Positions 44,819 to 52,617 of a stretch of 64,000 nt of DNA are shown one piece after another. This DNA is from Mycolicibacter minnesotensis. Lineage in GTDB: Bacteria > Actinomycetota > Actinomycetes > Mycobacteriales > Mycobacteriaceae. Under the pieces are notes generated by a model. It made no database searches. It was not told the origin of the DNA and worked only from the letters and a program-made list of their open reading frames with translations. The stretch covers positions 1,426,001 to 1,490,000 of the forward strand of contig NZ_AP022589.1 of the NCBI RefSeq assembly GCF_010731755.1, given 5' to 3'. The translations under genes were made by a program, and so were the position numbers. Position 1 is the stretch's first letter, and every line of letters starts with the position of its first letter.

Positions 44819-45142
44819 GTGGCAAGGATTGGTGTGTTGAAGCGCGTTACGTGGGCAGCGGGTCTCGGCGTGGCGTCGATGGGGTTGTTGCTGGGACCGT
44901 CTGGGGTGGCTCAGGCGGATGACCAGGCTTTTTTGGACCAAATTCCGCCGCGCAACTACATCTCCATGTACACGACCGATGCGGGTCGGCTGGCGAACGG
45001 CTACCAGATCTGCACGATGATCAAGACTGGTACGCCAACGCATGTGGTCGCCGAGTCTTACATGAAACTCGGTGATGGCTGGGCGTGGGTGAATGCTGCG
45101 CAACGTGAACTGTGCCCCGACACCCTTGTCCATTCCGGCTAA
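44819..45142 (+). CDS. secreted DUF732 protein
   Basis: 107 residues from GTG 44819. A signal peptide (residues 1-33, VTWAAGLGVASMGLLLGPSGVAQA) is followed by a DUF732 domain with FLDQIPPRNY, GYQICTMIKTG and a terminal AAQRELCPD, two conserved cysteines. DUF732 proteins are small exported mycobacterial proteins. Being alone on the plus strand between minus-strand phage genes, it looks like a lysogenic-conversion (moron) gene. Its stop overlaps the stop of the tail gene. Confidence 0.82.
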   Translation: MARIGVLKRVTWAAGLGVASMGLLLGPSGVAQADDQAFLDQIPPRNYISMYTTDAGRLANGYQICTMIKTGTPTHVVAESYMKLGDGWAWVNAAQRELCPDTLVHSG

Positions 45143-46929
45143 AACAAGTCGTTGGAGCCGAACAGTGTGCCGATTGCGGACCACATAGTTTGTAGTGTGC
45201 GGACTGCTTGGCCCATGGGGTTTTCCTGCTCCGACCCGGTACCGATCGTCACCTCGAAAGTCTTCGGGGTTGATTCGTCGTAATGCATTCTTATGGCAGT
45301 GAATTGGTCGGTGTAGAGCAGGCCGTCGATCTCGAACAGTGCCCGCGTCCCAAGATCAAAGTCGTAGTAGACCTGGTAGAGGCGGCGGTTCCAGATCGAG
45401 ACTTTGAATGACTGGTAGGGGCGGGTTTTCCAATGCCCCTGCCGCAGTGTGAGTGCGGAGCTGATGGTGTAGGCGGTACCGCCACCCTCCTGAGTGAAAT
45501 ATTCCAAATAGCCCATGTCCCCGGCTGCGATCTCCCGCATCGGGTCCGTGTTCCGCATGAACGCCAACAGCATGTTGTCGAACTGCCCCTGGTAGGACTC
45601 TTCGATGCCGGACCCGATCGGGGCTGGGCCGGTTGCTCCGCCCGTACCAAACGCGTAGACGCCTGCTTGCGTTACCTGAATGAAGCTGAGTCCGTATTTG
45701 ATTCCGAATGTTTGGAGCTGGTTTACCCAACCAGGACTCTTGCCGCCAGCCAGGATCGACTTCGCCTTGCTCTTGAAGATCGCCCGCTCGGACGACTTGA
45801 TCGGCGACTGATCCAACGAGTCTCGGAACACGATCGACGGTTTGATCGGAGCGATACCAAGGAAATCCCGGACATACGGGGGGACGTTCTTCCCGGTGCG
45901 GGGGTCGATGGCGTCGGCGTCACGGAACTCGTACAGAATCTCCGAGATCAGATCGTCTGCTGTCGCCGCAACCAGGTTCACGGCCCCGTCGATCGCGGTG
46001 CCCGTCAACCCCACAACCCCAGACTGGTCCTCGACGGCGAGGACGATGCAGTTCCGGGATGGCCGCGCTGCCTCTTGGCCGATCAGGGCAGCGAGTTCGG
46101 GGTGTGGTGAGTCTTCGTCTTCGGTGAGCCAGGTGTAGGCGCGGACGTTGCAGCCCGCGTCCTTGAGCATGCCTTCGGTGGTGTCGTGGGCTGAGGACCA
46201 GCGTGACGCCAACACCGAGAATCGGCTGATGTCGGTGAGTGGATTCACGAATTGCATTTGGATTGGCCACCCCAACGGGGACCAAAGTCGGCCATCAGTC
46301 AGTGGTTTCAGCCATGCACCGGGGTTGACGAAATTGTCGATTACACCCAAGGGTGGGTAGAAGATCCGGGCGAGGTTGACGAACCCGGTCACCGCCACAA
46401 TCGTGCGCGTGTTCCCCGGTAGCACCCATGCCTTCAGTGGCTGAAATTCCGGTGCACACCACGGCGTCGCCGCGAAATACAGGTGCTTCCAGTGCTCCCG
46501 GTTCTCCGCCACATCGAAATGCAGCTCATGCAACCCTTTTTCAGTCCGAACGTTACGAACCGCGGTGACTTTGCCGCCCCACCGCCACCGCCAGTTCCGA
46601 TTGTTCGGATACGGATCAACCGTGATGTTCAGGTCATCGTTCGACCGAACATCAGTGCGCAGGAACTTGTTGATCCAATCCGAACCCCGCAACACAATCG
46701 ACCCGGTACCCGTGTCATGCAACCTGGTCTCAATGTCGACCGATTTTTCACCGCCGATGCGGCCGATGAACTTCATGTCCTTGTCCCACAGCCGGATCAA
46801 AGGACGAGCACGCGACTCCGCATCCTTCGCATTACGTTTCGCGTCCGCCCACATATAGGCCGAGATCGGATTCTGGACAGGATCAGGTACCCCACCTTCG
46901 CTGATTTTGGGGAAGGTAATGGTGCTCAT
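45139..46929 (-). CDS. Gp37-like minor tail protein
   Basis: 596 residues from ATG 46929. It resembles the siphovirus Gp37-like minor tail proteins of actinobacteriophages: LIRLWDKDMKFIGRIGGEKS and EKGLHELHFDVAENREHWKHLYF near the start, then SRWSSAHDTTEGMLKDAGCNVRAYTW, and GHWKTRPYQSFKVSIWNRRLYQVYYDFDLG near the end. It is normally followed by other tail and baseplate genes; here it is the only structural tail gene. In a satellite it could modify the helper's host range (inference). Confidence 0.8.
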   Translation of the reverse strand: MSTITFPKISEGGVPDPVQNPISAYMWADAKRNAKDAESRARPLIRLWDKDMKFIGRIGGEKSVDIETRLHDTGTGSIVLRGSDWINKFLRTDVRSNDDLNITVDPYPNNRNWRWRWGGKVTAVRNVRTEKGLHELHFDVAENREHWKHLYFAATPWCAPEFQPLKAWVLPGNTRTIVAVTGFVNLARIFYPPLGVIDNFVNPGAWLKPLTDGRLWSPLGWPIQMQFVNPLTDISRFSVLASRWSSAHDTTEGMLKDAGCNVRAYTWLTEDEDSPHPELAALIGQEAARPSRNCIVLAVEDQSGVVGLTGTAIDGAVNLVAATADDLISEILYEFRDADAIDPRTGKNVPPYVRDFLGIAPIKPSIVFRDSLDQSPIKSSERAIFKSKAKSILAGGKSPGWVNQLQTFGIKYGLSFIQVTQAGVYAFGTGGATGPAPIGSGIEESYQGQFDNMLLAFMRNTDPMREIAAGDMGYLEYFTQEGGGTAYTISSALTLRQGHWKTRPYQSFKVSIWNRRLYQVYYDFDLGTRALFEIDGLLYTDQFTAIRMHYDESTPKTFEVTIGTGSEQENPMGQAVRTLQTMWSAIGTLFGSNDLF

Positions 46930-47063
46930 CGGTGGCCTCCCTGCATTGCGGGCTCGGGTGGCCGGACGCGGGCGATCAGTGCCATCCACTCGTCGTCGGG
47001 AAGGTCAGCGAGAAGCTGCTCAACCTCCGGCGTGAGAATGCCGTTGTAGTCGCTCACGGGCAT
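46926..47063 (-). CDS. short acidic protein coupled to the tail gene
   Basis: 45 residues, MPVSDYNGILTPEVEQLLAD...; its stop overlaps the tail-protein ATG by 4 bp. LPDDEWMALIARVRPPEP resembles small phage proteins. The start lies inside the 3' end of the upstream HTH gene, so all three are probably co-translated. Confidence 0.55.
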   Translation of the reverse strand: MPVSDYNGILTPEVEQLLADLPDDEWMALIARVRPPEPAMQGGHR

Positions 47064-47409
47064 ACTCCTGAACCGTGTTCCGATCGAACAACCAGCGACC
47101 ACCGATGCACTGCCCGTCGAGATCCGCGGCGAGGCGCCGCACATGCCTGTTCGACAGACCTAGCAGTGCGCCGGCTTGGGCAGCTGTTATCCATGACTCT
47201 GATTGTTCTGCGCCACTGCTATTTTCATGTCTCGACTCGGACAAAGCTGCAGTCTGCAGGTTGCGGTCGTGGGCACGGATGGCGATGTCAAGGCGCCGAT
47301 ACAAGGCCGTCACAGCGGGAGGGCACCCACGGCCAGCAATGGCGCGTTGCCGCACGAACTGGGCCAGACAGTAATAGCCCGCCTGTACCTCATTGGCGTC
47401 CAGCTCCAT
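47020..47409 (-). CDS. helix-turn-helix element protein
   Basis: 129 residues from ATG 47409 (start MELDANEVQAGYY); the open frame extends to 47481 but would overlap the gene before it. A C-terminal helix-turn-helix, SWITAAQAGALLGLSNRHVRRLA with GGRWLFDRNTVQEY, follows an N-terminal CLAQFVRQRAI and VTALYRRLDIAIRAH. Same plan as the 44344-44754 gene. Probably a small regulator or recombination accessory protein. Confidence 0.65.
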   Translation of the reverse strand: MELDANEVQAGYYCLAQFVRQRAIAGRGCPPAVTALYRRLDIAIRAHDRNLQTAALSESRHENSSGAEQSESWITAAQAGALLGLSNRHVRRLAADLDGQCIGGRWLFDRNTVQEYARERLQRHSHAGG

Positions 47410-47425
47410 CCGCGTCGCCTCGGCC

Positions 47426-47695
47426 TTACCCGCCGAGCGCACTTTCCGCGTCCGCAGTTGCACGCCGAAGCGTTTCGACAACCTGGGACGGTTGGTTGCC
47501 GGTCAAGGAGGCGACATTGCGGCACAGGTTCGTCGTGATCGCGAGCAGTTGTCCCAGGAGGACTTCGCCGCGGTCGGTCCATTGCCGCATCAGAAGCTGT
47601 CCGGCTGCCGGGTCGCTGCGCAGGGACGCGTCGAGTAGGGCGATCGCGTCGCGGGCGGCGTCGAACTGCTCGGCGACCTCAGGATTCGTTGCCAT
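47426..47695 (-). CDS. small helical element protein
   Basis: 89 residues, MATNPEVAEQFDAARDAIALL..., acidic and helical, with one cysteine. No recognised motif. It lies between the WhiB gene (43 bp) and the HTH gene (16 bp) in the minus-strand operon. Confidence 0.6.
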   Translation of the reverse strand: MATNPEVAEQFDAARDAIALLDASLRSDPAAGQLLMRQWTDRGEVLLGQLLAITTNLCRNVASLTGNQPSQVVETLRRATADAESALGG

Positions 47696-47737
47696 TTTTG
47701 TTCCCTTCGTTGTTGTTTTACTTGCGATTTCGGGTGA

Positions 47738-48043
47738 TCACTCGAATACCTGGCCAGCGATCACGCCGCGGGGCCTTCGGGTAGGCGGGTGGGCTTCGAC
47801 CCACGCGGCGCAACTGGCTAAGGCTGGACAGGTACGACAGAGCGACAAGGCGACCGTGTGCCGGTACGCGACCTCCTCGTGCGGCTCGCCCTTGTCGGCG
47901 GGATCGAACGCGGCGAACAGTGTCCGGCATTTGGCGCCGGGCAGGCGTGGGGTGCCGGCCAACGCAGCGGTGAGGAGTTGCAGGGTGCCATCGGCGTCAA
48001 GGGTGCGATTCGGAATCCGATCCTCTGAGGCCGCGGCAGTCAC
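47738..48043 (-). CDS. phage-type WhiB-family transcription regulator
   Basis: 101 residues from GTG 48043 (GTGA overlap with the previous gene). Cysteines C39, C69, C72 and C78 form the C...CxxC...C cluster site, with LCRTCPALASCAAWVEA. The G[VI]WGG turn of cellular WhiB is replaced by GVIAGQ, as in phage-borne WhiB proteins. WhiB of mycobacteriophage TM4 is known to inhibit host WhiB2 and to affect superinfection; a similar role here is inference. Confidence 0.85.
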   Translation of the reverse strand: MTAAASEDRIPNRTLDADGTLQLLTAALAGTPRLPGAKCRTLFAAFDPADKGEPHEEVAYRHTVALSLCRTCPALASCAAWVEAHPPTRRPRGVIAGQVFE

Positions 48044-48255
48044 GAGGCCTCCCGTGGGGTGTGTCGGGGTTCGCTGAAGTCGACCGTTGTGGGCGCTAGG
48101 TCCGCAGTGGCGAGCCTGCCGACGCAGGGCACTCGGGAGACCCGCCCATCGGCCTTGGTGCACGGTGCGCCGGGGTCTGCTTCGCAGTGAGGGCAGGGGA
48201 CGTCCCACGCTCCCGTGTCCCGATAGGCGGCTAGGACGACATGGCCGGCGCTCAC
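48040..48255 (-). CDS. zinc-finger element protein
   Basis: 71 residues. The segment VPCPHCEADPGAPCTKADGR with VPCVGR supplies CxxC...C...C, a pattern frequent in small mycobacteriophage proteins of unknown role. Overlaps WhiB by 4 bp and the DUF2637 gene by 4 bp. Confidence 0.7.
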   Translation of the reverse strand: MSAGHVVLAAYRDTGAWDVPCPHCEADPGAPCTKADGRVSRVPCVGRLATADLAPTTVDFSEPRHTPREAS

Positions 48256-48911
48256 GCCACTGCCCCGCTCTGGTGGTGGTCGAGGATTCTGGTGACGGTG
48301 GAATATCCGACGCCGAGACGGCGGGCGATCATGCTGGGTGCCGCGCCGGCCGAGTGTTCAGCGAGCACCTGCGCGACTCGTTCGGGGGAGATCCGCACGA
48401 CGCCTCGGTCCACGATGCGATGTGCGACGGCCAGGTGCGCATCAGCGCACGCCGGAGGCTCAGCAGAGTGCACGGCGGCGTGCGTGGCGTTGTGCACCTG
48501 CTGTGCGGGGCGGCTGGCGGTGAGGGCAAAGAGCGCGAGGGTGCTGACGCTCATGCCCAAGTCGACGACAGCGGGCGCGATCCACGCCAAGCTTGGCGCG
48601 ATACCGGCCCACGTCATCACGAGGTCGCGAAGCGCTGCGAAGTTGAGTACGAATGCGCCGGTGGCGAGCAGTGCCGCGGCGGCCAGTGCGCAACGATGTG
48701 CAGCGCCGCCGATTCGGGCTTCAACGAGGAGGTGCACGCCGTGGATGGCGCACAACTGGACCAGGACTATGACCGTGGCGACGGCTGAGGCGAGGACGGG
48801 TACGCGTGCGTCGCCGAGCAGTGCGTGCACGATGACCCCGCTGATCGACACCGCCGCCGAGGCCAAGAGCCAGCTCCAAAAGAACCGCTTCCCATTCCGG
48901 GTGGCGTTCAT
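48252..48911 (-). CDS. DUF2637 membrane protein with C-terminal HTH
   Basis: 219 residues. Four membrane segments lie in the first 125 residues (FFWSWLLASAAVSISGVIVHAL, VATVIVLVQLCAIHG, CALAAAALLATGAFVLNF, AWIAPAVVDLGMSVSTLAL). The cytoplasmic tail ends in a helix-turn-helix (APSMIARRLGVGYSTVTRIL). DUF2637 genes are common in actinobacterial integrative elements next to replication genes; role unknown. Overlaps RepA by 4 bp. Confidence 0.82.
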   Translation of the reverse strand: MNATRNGKRFFWSWLLASAAVSISGVIVHALLGDARVPVLASAVATVIVLVQLCAIHGVHLLVEARIGGAAHRCALAAAALLATGAFVLNFAALRDLVMTWAGIAPSLAWIAPAVVDLGMSVSTLALFALTASRPAQQVHNATHAAVHSAEPPACADAHLAVAHRIVDRGVVRISPERVAQVLAEHSAGAAPSMIARRLGVGYSTVTRILDHHQSGAVA

Positions 48912-50488
48912 GAAGTGGCCTCTGCGGGAGCGATGGCATAGACGGTGGACTGGCCGATGCGGCGCACGAAGCTCAGTTCGGGGCTGCGCTGGATGTAGGT
49001 GGATACGTTCGGTGCCCCGTAGCCGTTGGCACGTCCGGCAGCGTGCACAGCAAACGATGTGACCTCGGTTTCGCCGGCGGCGCGGAGGTCGTCGATGTAC
49101 TGGGCGAGCCAGTCCGGGCAGGAAAGCTTAGGGCGGTCGGAATCTGGCGACCTGCGGGAATCCAAGTCAGTGACAGTTGCGGTTCGGTTGGCATCCCTCG
49201 CGCGGGGGGAATCTGCCAACCTGCCATCCTTGCCATCCAGACCCGGGATGGCATCAGAAACACCCTGATCAGAGGCTGGATGGCAGGATGGCAAGCCTCT
49301 CATTGTCTGGGCGCCTTCCTGGTGGCCATCCTGTTCGACGAACGGAAGCAACTGCCAGTAGTACGGGCCGCCGTTTTCCTTGCGGAACGGCTTGCCGATG
49401 CGGCATCGCTTGGCCAGTTCCTCGCGGGCTCGACGGGTCTGATCGGCGCTGTATCCGGCTTCGGCCATCTGAGCTACCGCGGCGTCCTTGGTGACTTCCA
49501 GCAGTGCGCCGTTGGGTCCGGTCAGGATCTGCACCAGCATGGCGGCCTTGTCGGTGACCGGCTTGTCCGTGGGGCTCGCCGCTGGCCCGCCGGCCGCTGC
49601 GTCGCGGAGGGCGTCGGAGACGGTGCGGTCGGTTTCCTCACCGAGGACGAAGCGGCTGACGGCCGCAGTCTTTCCGCTATCGGTGGTTACCTCCACCGGT
49701 TCCAACGTGTAGGTGTACGACAGTCCCTCGGGGCCAATGCTGCTCTTGGCGTGAGTCATCAGCCGAGTTCCGTCTTCGGCGTTGTCGTCCTTGGCGAATC
49801 CGAAAATCGAACGGGCCACTTCACCGAAAGCACTGGACCCATTGAGGGCGGCCACCACGTCTCCGGTGAAGGACTTCTTCAGGTGCGCGATACCGATCAC
49901 TACACCGTCGATGGCTTCAGCCAGCTTGACCCACGGCTCCAAGCGAGCACGTACCTCATTGGAGCGGTTCACGTCGGTGGCCGATCCCACGACGGACATC
50001 AGCGGGTCGAGAACCACCACCTTGATGCCGTGCGCCTTGAACTCGTCGGCCAGCGCCTGCATGTTCAGGTGGCGCAGGATCGACACGGTATCGGTGCCGT
50101 CCTCGGATTCGAATTGGACTTCTGGAATGACCACCTTGTCCATATCGGCGCCTGCGGCCCGTAGTCCGGGCTTCATCATGTACACCTCGGACTCTTCGGT
50201 GCCGATCCATGCGACGCTGACCGGGGTGCCGTACCACGCTCCGGGAAGGGTTCCGTTCGTAGCTTCCGCGCCGAACCATCTGGCTGTCGTGGACTTTCCA
50301 GCGGCGGGACGGCCGCCGAAGATCACCAGGGTTCCGACCGCGATTCCTGGGTATCCCGGTTTCGGTTCCCACGCCAATGTCGGTACGTCGTCGATGACGG
50401 TGGACATAGGGCGCAGGTTGATTCGGATTCGGTGGTTGTTGTTCTGATCCGGCACTCGGTCGGTCAAGCTGTCCTCCTGGGTATGCAT
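48908..50488 (-). CDS. RepA-like AAA+ ATPase, probable element replication protein
   Basis: 526 residues from ATG 50488 (start MHTQEDSLTDR). The RecA-like AAA_25/RepA domain has Walker A GGRPAAGKSTTAR at 58-70, WIGTEESEVYMMKPGLRAAGA and Walker B KVVVLDPLMSVVG with IGIAHLKKS. A helical winged region follows (ADQTRRAREELAKRC), and a final DNA-binding-like domain, SFAVHAAGRANGYGAPNVSTYI. Hexameric helicases of this type drive plasmid and phage-element replication. The long frame upstream overlaps another gene and is not used. Confidence 0.82.
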   Translation of the reverse strand: MHTQEDSLTDRVPDQNNNHRIRINLRPMSTVIDDVPTLAWEPKPGYPGIAVGTLVIFGGRPAAGKSTTARWFGAEATNGTLPGAWYGTPVSVAWIGTEESEVYMMKPGLRAAGADMDKVVIPEVQFESEDGTDTVSILRHLNMQALADEFKAHGIKVVVLDPLMSVVGSATDVNRSNEVRARLEPWVKLAEAIDGVVIGIAHLKKSFTGDVVAALNGSSAFGEVARSIFGFAKDDNAEDGTRLMTHAKSSIGPEGLSYTYTLEPVEVTTDSGKTAAVSRFVLGEETDRTVSDALRDAAAGGPAASPTDKPVTDKAAMLVQILTGPNGALLEVTKDAAVAQMAEAGYSADQTRRAREELAKRCRIGKPFRKENGGPYYWQLLPFVEQDGHQEGAQTMRGLPSCHPASDQGVSDAIPGLDGKDGRLADSPRARDANRTATVTDLDSRRSPDSDRPKLSCPDWLAQYIDDLRAAGETEVTSFAVHAAGRANGYGAPNVSTYIQRSPELSFVRRIGQSTVYAIAPAEATS

Positions 50489-50760
50489 GCGCCGCCGCGG
50501 CCGCGCCGGATGCAGCGGGCAACGGCGGGCCAGTCCTCGATTCGGGCAATGGCTTTCGAGGCGTCGGCAGCGGCCTCTTGACGGGTGTCCTGCTCGAGCG
50601 CCCACCAGACGGCCGCCCACAGCAAGGCACTCCATTTGGCGGGGTTGGCGTCGTCGAGGTGCATCCATGCGGGGGTTCCGGGCACAAGGCCCGGTTCCCC
50701 CAGCAGCGGCGCCACCAGGTCGTAGACGGTCAGGTACGTGACCTGGCGACTGCCGGTCAT
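50464..50760 (-). CDS. DUF2742 family protein
   Basis: 98 residues from ATG 50760. GSRQVTYLTVYDLVAPLL, PGTPAWMHLDDANPAKWSALL and KAIARIEDWPAVARCI fit DUF2742, a family seen in the M. tuberculosis phiRv1/phiRv2 prophage-like elements. It precedes the RepA gene, overlapping by 25 bp. Role unknown; the shared family links this element to phiRv-type elements. Confidence 0.75.
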   Translation of the reverse strand: MTGSRQVTYLTVYDLVAPLLGEPGLVPGTPAWMHLDDANPAKWSALLWAAVWWALEQDTRQEAAADASKAIARIEDWPAVARCIRRGRGGACIPRRTA

Positions 50761-50951
50761 CCGGCTTCCCGGGCCGCACAGGTCTTTCCGATGCCGTCGC
50801 GGACGCTGGCAGGGTCGGTCAGCCAACGGCCGCACCCGCGGCAGCGCATCGCCAACCGCCATTCCGGAAGCTGGTCGGGGATACCGGCCCGCAGTGGGCC
50901 GGCTCCCTTCGCCGTGTCGGCCTTGGCAACGTGGCTGGTCAATGCGACCAC
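50757..50951 (-). CDS. small zinc-ribbon protein (DUF6011-like)
   Basis: 64 residues from GTG 50951. MRCRGCGRWLTDPASVRDGIGKTCAAR has the CxxC...GxGxxC pattern of the DUF6011 type. Overlaps both neighbours slightly, fitting a polycistronic run. Confidence 0.65.
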   Translation of the reverse strand: MVALTSHVAKADTAKGAGPLRAGIPDQLPEWRLAMRCRGCGRWLTDPASVRDGIGKTCAAREAG

Positions 50952-51175
50952 CCGCCCTTAGGCCGGGCGATTACCCGCCCGTACTGATCGTTGGCGTAGT
51001 CCAGCGTGGCCTCATTGATCAGGGCCTCTGCGTTCTCCCCGGCGGTCTGGCAGCCGGGACAAATCAGGCCTAGGATGACGCCGCGCTCGGCGCGCACGTT
51101 CCAACCGTCACCGGCGCCGAGGTTCCGCAGCCGTCTCCCGCACCGTTCGCAGCGAGCCACCTTGGCGGCCATCAC
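50939..51175 (-). CDS. small zinc-ribbon element protein
   Basis: 78 residues from ATG 51175. Two CxxC pairs, RCERCGRRLRNLG and LICPGCQTAG, form a likely zinc ribbon; the rest is helical (NAEALINEATLDYAND). Overlaps neighbours by 4 and 13 bp. Function unknown. Confidence 0.65.
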   Translation of the reverse strand: MMAAKVARCERCGRRLRNLGAGDGWNVRAERGVILGLICPGCQTAGENAEALINEATLDYANDQYGRVIARPKGGWSH

Positions 51176-51603
51176 GCACCGCCCTGGATCTCGGCGACCA
51201 CCGTCAACAGGTTCTTGGCCATGGCGACGGCTTCGGCCGGCGTCAGCTTGAACTCCGTGTCGACGCTCCAGAACTGCCTGCTGCTCTCCCGGTATACGTA
51301 CAGCGCCACGTATGGCAGCCGGTAGTAGCGACCGCAGGCGTAGGCACTGATATGCGGATCGACGTCGATGTCGAGTTCCTTGTGGGATGCCGGTGCAGCC
51401 TCTTCAAGACTGCACCCGACCGAGTAGAGCCGCCCCTGGCACCGCTGATCTACGCGGTGAGACTCCCTCGGGTGGCCGTCGCCTTCAAGACACCATGGGG
51501 CGCAGGGCCAACCGTTGGCGAGAGTCACCTCTGCCGTAGCCGAAGCCCTGGCAAGGGTTGCTGCCGCGTCCCGCATCGTTGTCGACAGAGAGTCGGCGGT
51601 CAT
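51172..51603 (-). CDS. DUF6907-like element protein
   Basis: 143 residues from ATG 51603. The N-terminal helix ADSLSTTMRDAAATLARA is followed by PCAPWCLEGDGHPRESH, a Cys/His set of the DUF6907 type, and a C-terminal beta-rich half ending ELTPAEAVAMAKNLLTVV (TPAEA motif). Overlaps both neighbours by 4 bp. Such proteins are widespread in actinobacterial elements with unknown role. Confidence 0.7.
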   Translation of the reverse strand: MTADSLSTTMRDAAATLARASATAEVTLANGWPCAPWCLEGDGHPRESHRVDQRCQGRLYSVGCSLEEAAPASHKELDIDVDPHISAYACGRYYRLPYVALYVYRESSRQFWSVDTEFKLTPAEAVAMAKNLLTVVAEIQGGA

Positions 51604-51899
51604 CGCTGGCCTGCCCACAGGTCTGCGAGGTCCGCGACCTCGATCAGGGCCGCCGCCACCTTGCGCGCGTCATCGGCGGACATGCTGGTGTCGGCGAAGT
51701 AGACCTCCGGCGGATCGTTCTCGACTGTCACTCGTCCGTCGCCGAGCTGCGCACAGACCGCACGGGGAGCCAGGTCCTCAGATAGACCATTCGGCTTCTC
51801 CGACCAGACCATCCGAATCGGGCAGCCATCCACGATCTCCCAGTCATCGACGTGGCCGGGATCGGCACCGGGCGGCAGGGGGATGGCGTAGGCGCTCAC
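51600..51899 (-). CDS. small element protein
   Basis: 99 residues, MSAYAIPLPPGADPGHVDDW..., acidic, ending ADDARKVAAALIEVADLADLW, a helix resembling the TPAEA segment of its neighbour. No motif recognised. Overlaps the genes on both sides by 4 bp. Confidence 0.65.
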   Translation of the reverse strand: MSAYAIPLPPGADPGHVDDWEIVDGCPIRMVWSEKPNGLSEDLAPRAVCAQLGDGRVTVENDPPEVYFADTSMSADDARKVAAALIEVADLADLWAGQR

Positions 51900-52129
51900 A
51901 GTGCCACCGCCTCGGCGGTGATCCGCTGGGCGACCCGATCGATCAGGCGCTGCGCGGCACGGAGGTGCGCCTTGGCGGTCACGATGTCGATTGCCGCGGG
52001 CAGAGGCGTGTCGTCAGGCAACTCAGTGAGGGCGTCCGCCAATTCCTTGGCGGCCTGGTTAGCGTGGCAGAACGCGGCGGCCAGCCGCCCGTCGATCTGC
52101 GGGGCCAGCCGGGTTATGGGTACAGTCAT
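51896..52129 (-). CDS. small helical element protein
   Basis: 77 residues, MTVPITRLAPQIDGRLAAAF..., helical throughout (CHANQAAKELADALTEL, KAHLRAAQRLIDRVAQRI). No family recognised. ATG 52129 overlaps the stop of the 54-residue gene before it (ATGA). Confidence 0.68.
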   Translation of the reverse strand: MTVPITRLAPQIDGRLAAAFCHANQAAKELADALTELPDDTPLPAAIDIVTAKAHLRAAQRLIDRVAQRITAEAVAL

Positions 52130-52290
52130 GGTTGAACCTCGTTTCTGCTGGTGATGTAGCGATGGGTGTTCCGGCCCTCGGCGGTGTTGGCGCACCGACC
52201 GGGGGCATTTCTTGTGGCGGACACCAGATCCTCTGTCTGGTCCCCCTCGGGCCACAGGCCCAAGTCCTCGTGCTCGGGGTAGACGCGCAT
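52126..52290 (-). CDS. 54-residue coupled element protein
   Basis: A short frame from ATG 52290, two bases after the stop of the AlpA-like gene, to TGA at 52126-52128, overlapping the next ATG by 4 bp. It reads MRVYPEHEDLGLWPEGDQTE and ends RYITSRNEVQP. Its exact fit into the chain of coupled genes is the main evidence; without it the region would be a 160-bp gap. Confidence 0.7.
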   Translation of the reverse strand: MRVYPEHEDLGLWPEGDQTEDLVSATRNAPGRCANTAEGRNTHRYITSRNEVQP

Positions 52291-52292
52291 CT

Positions 52293-52493
52293 CTAGGCCG
52301 CATCCCCGCCGCCGCGTTTGGTGACTTGCTCCTGCTCGGCGATCCAGTTCTCAAGCTCGGATCGCCGGTAGACGACCTTTCTTCCCAGGGAGAACGACGG
52401 CGGACCCTGGTTTGTGCTGCGCCAGTACCGCAGTGTGTTCACGTTGATGCCAGTCGCCTCGGCGACCGCAGCGGTGCTCATGTATTCGGCCAT
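52293..52493 (-). CDS. AlpA/Xis-like excisionase-family regulator
   Basis: 66 residues from ATG 52493 (GAGG five bases upstream). A single MerR/Xis-type winged helix-turn-helix: MSTAAVAEATGINVNTLRYW, then GRKVVYRRSELENWI. It is the first gene of the long minus-strand operon, divergent from the repressor. This is the position of alpA in PICI satellites and of xis/cro in temperate phages. Confidence 0.8.
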   Translation of the reverse strand: MAEYMSTAAVAEATGINVNTLRYWRSTNQGPPSFSLGRKVVYRRSELENWIAEQEQVTKRGGGDAA

Positions 52494-52538
52494 ACCAACC
52501 TCTCTTAGTCGCATTAGGCGTCCACCATGGCCAATAAT

Positions 52539-52617
52539 TGGTCGCCAATCACGACCATAATGGACATGGGCAGCCAACGCAACCACCATGTGGAAAACTG
52601 GTCGCCATGGACGACCA
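52539..52617. promoter_or_regulatory. two operators for the XRE repressor
   Basis: TGGTCG-N7-CGACCA occurs twice with identical arms, at 52539-52557 and 52599-52617, 60 bp apart. The second covers the repressor's own start codon (ATG 52607), the first lies near the divergent AlpA-like promoter. This is a classic lysogeny-switch layout with autoregulation. Confidence 0.8.
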
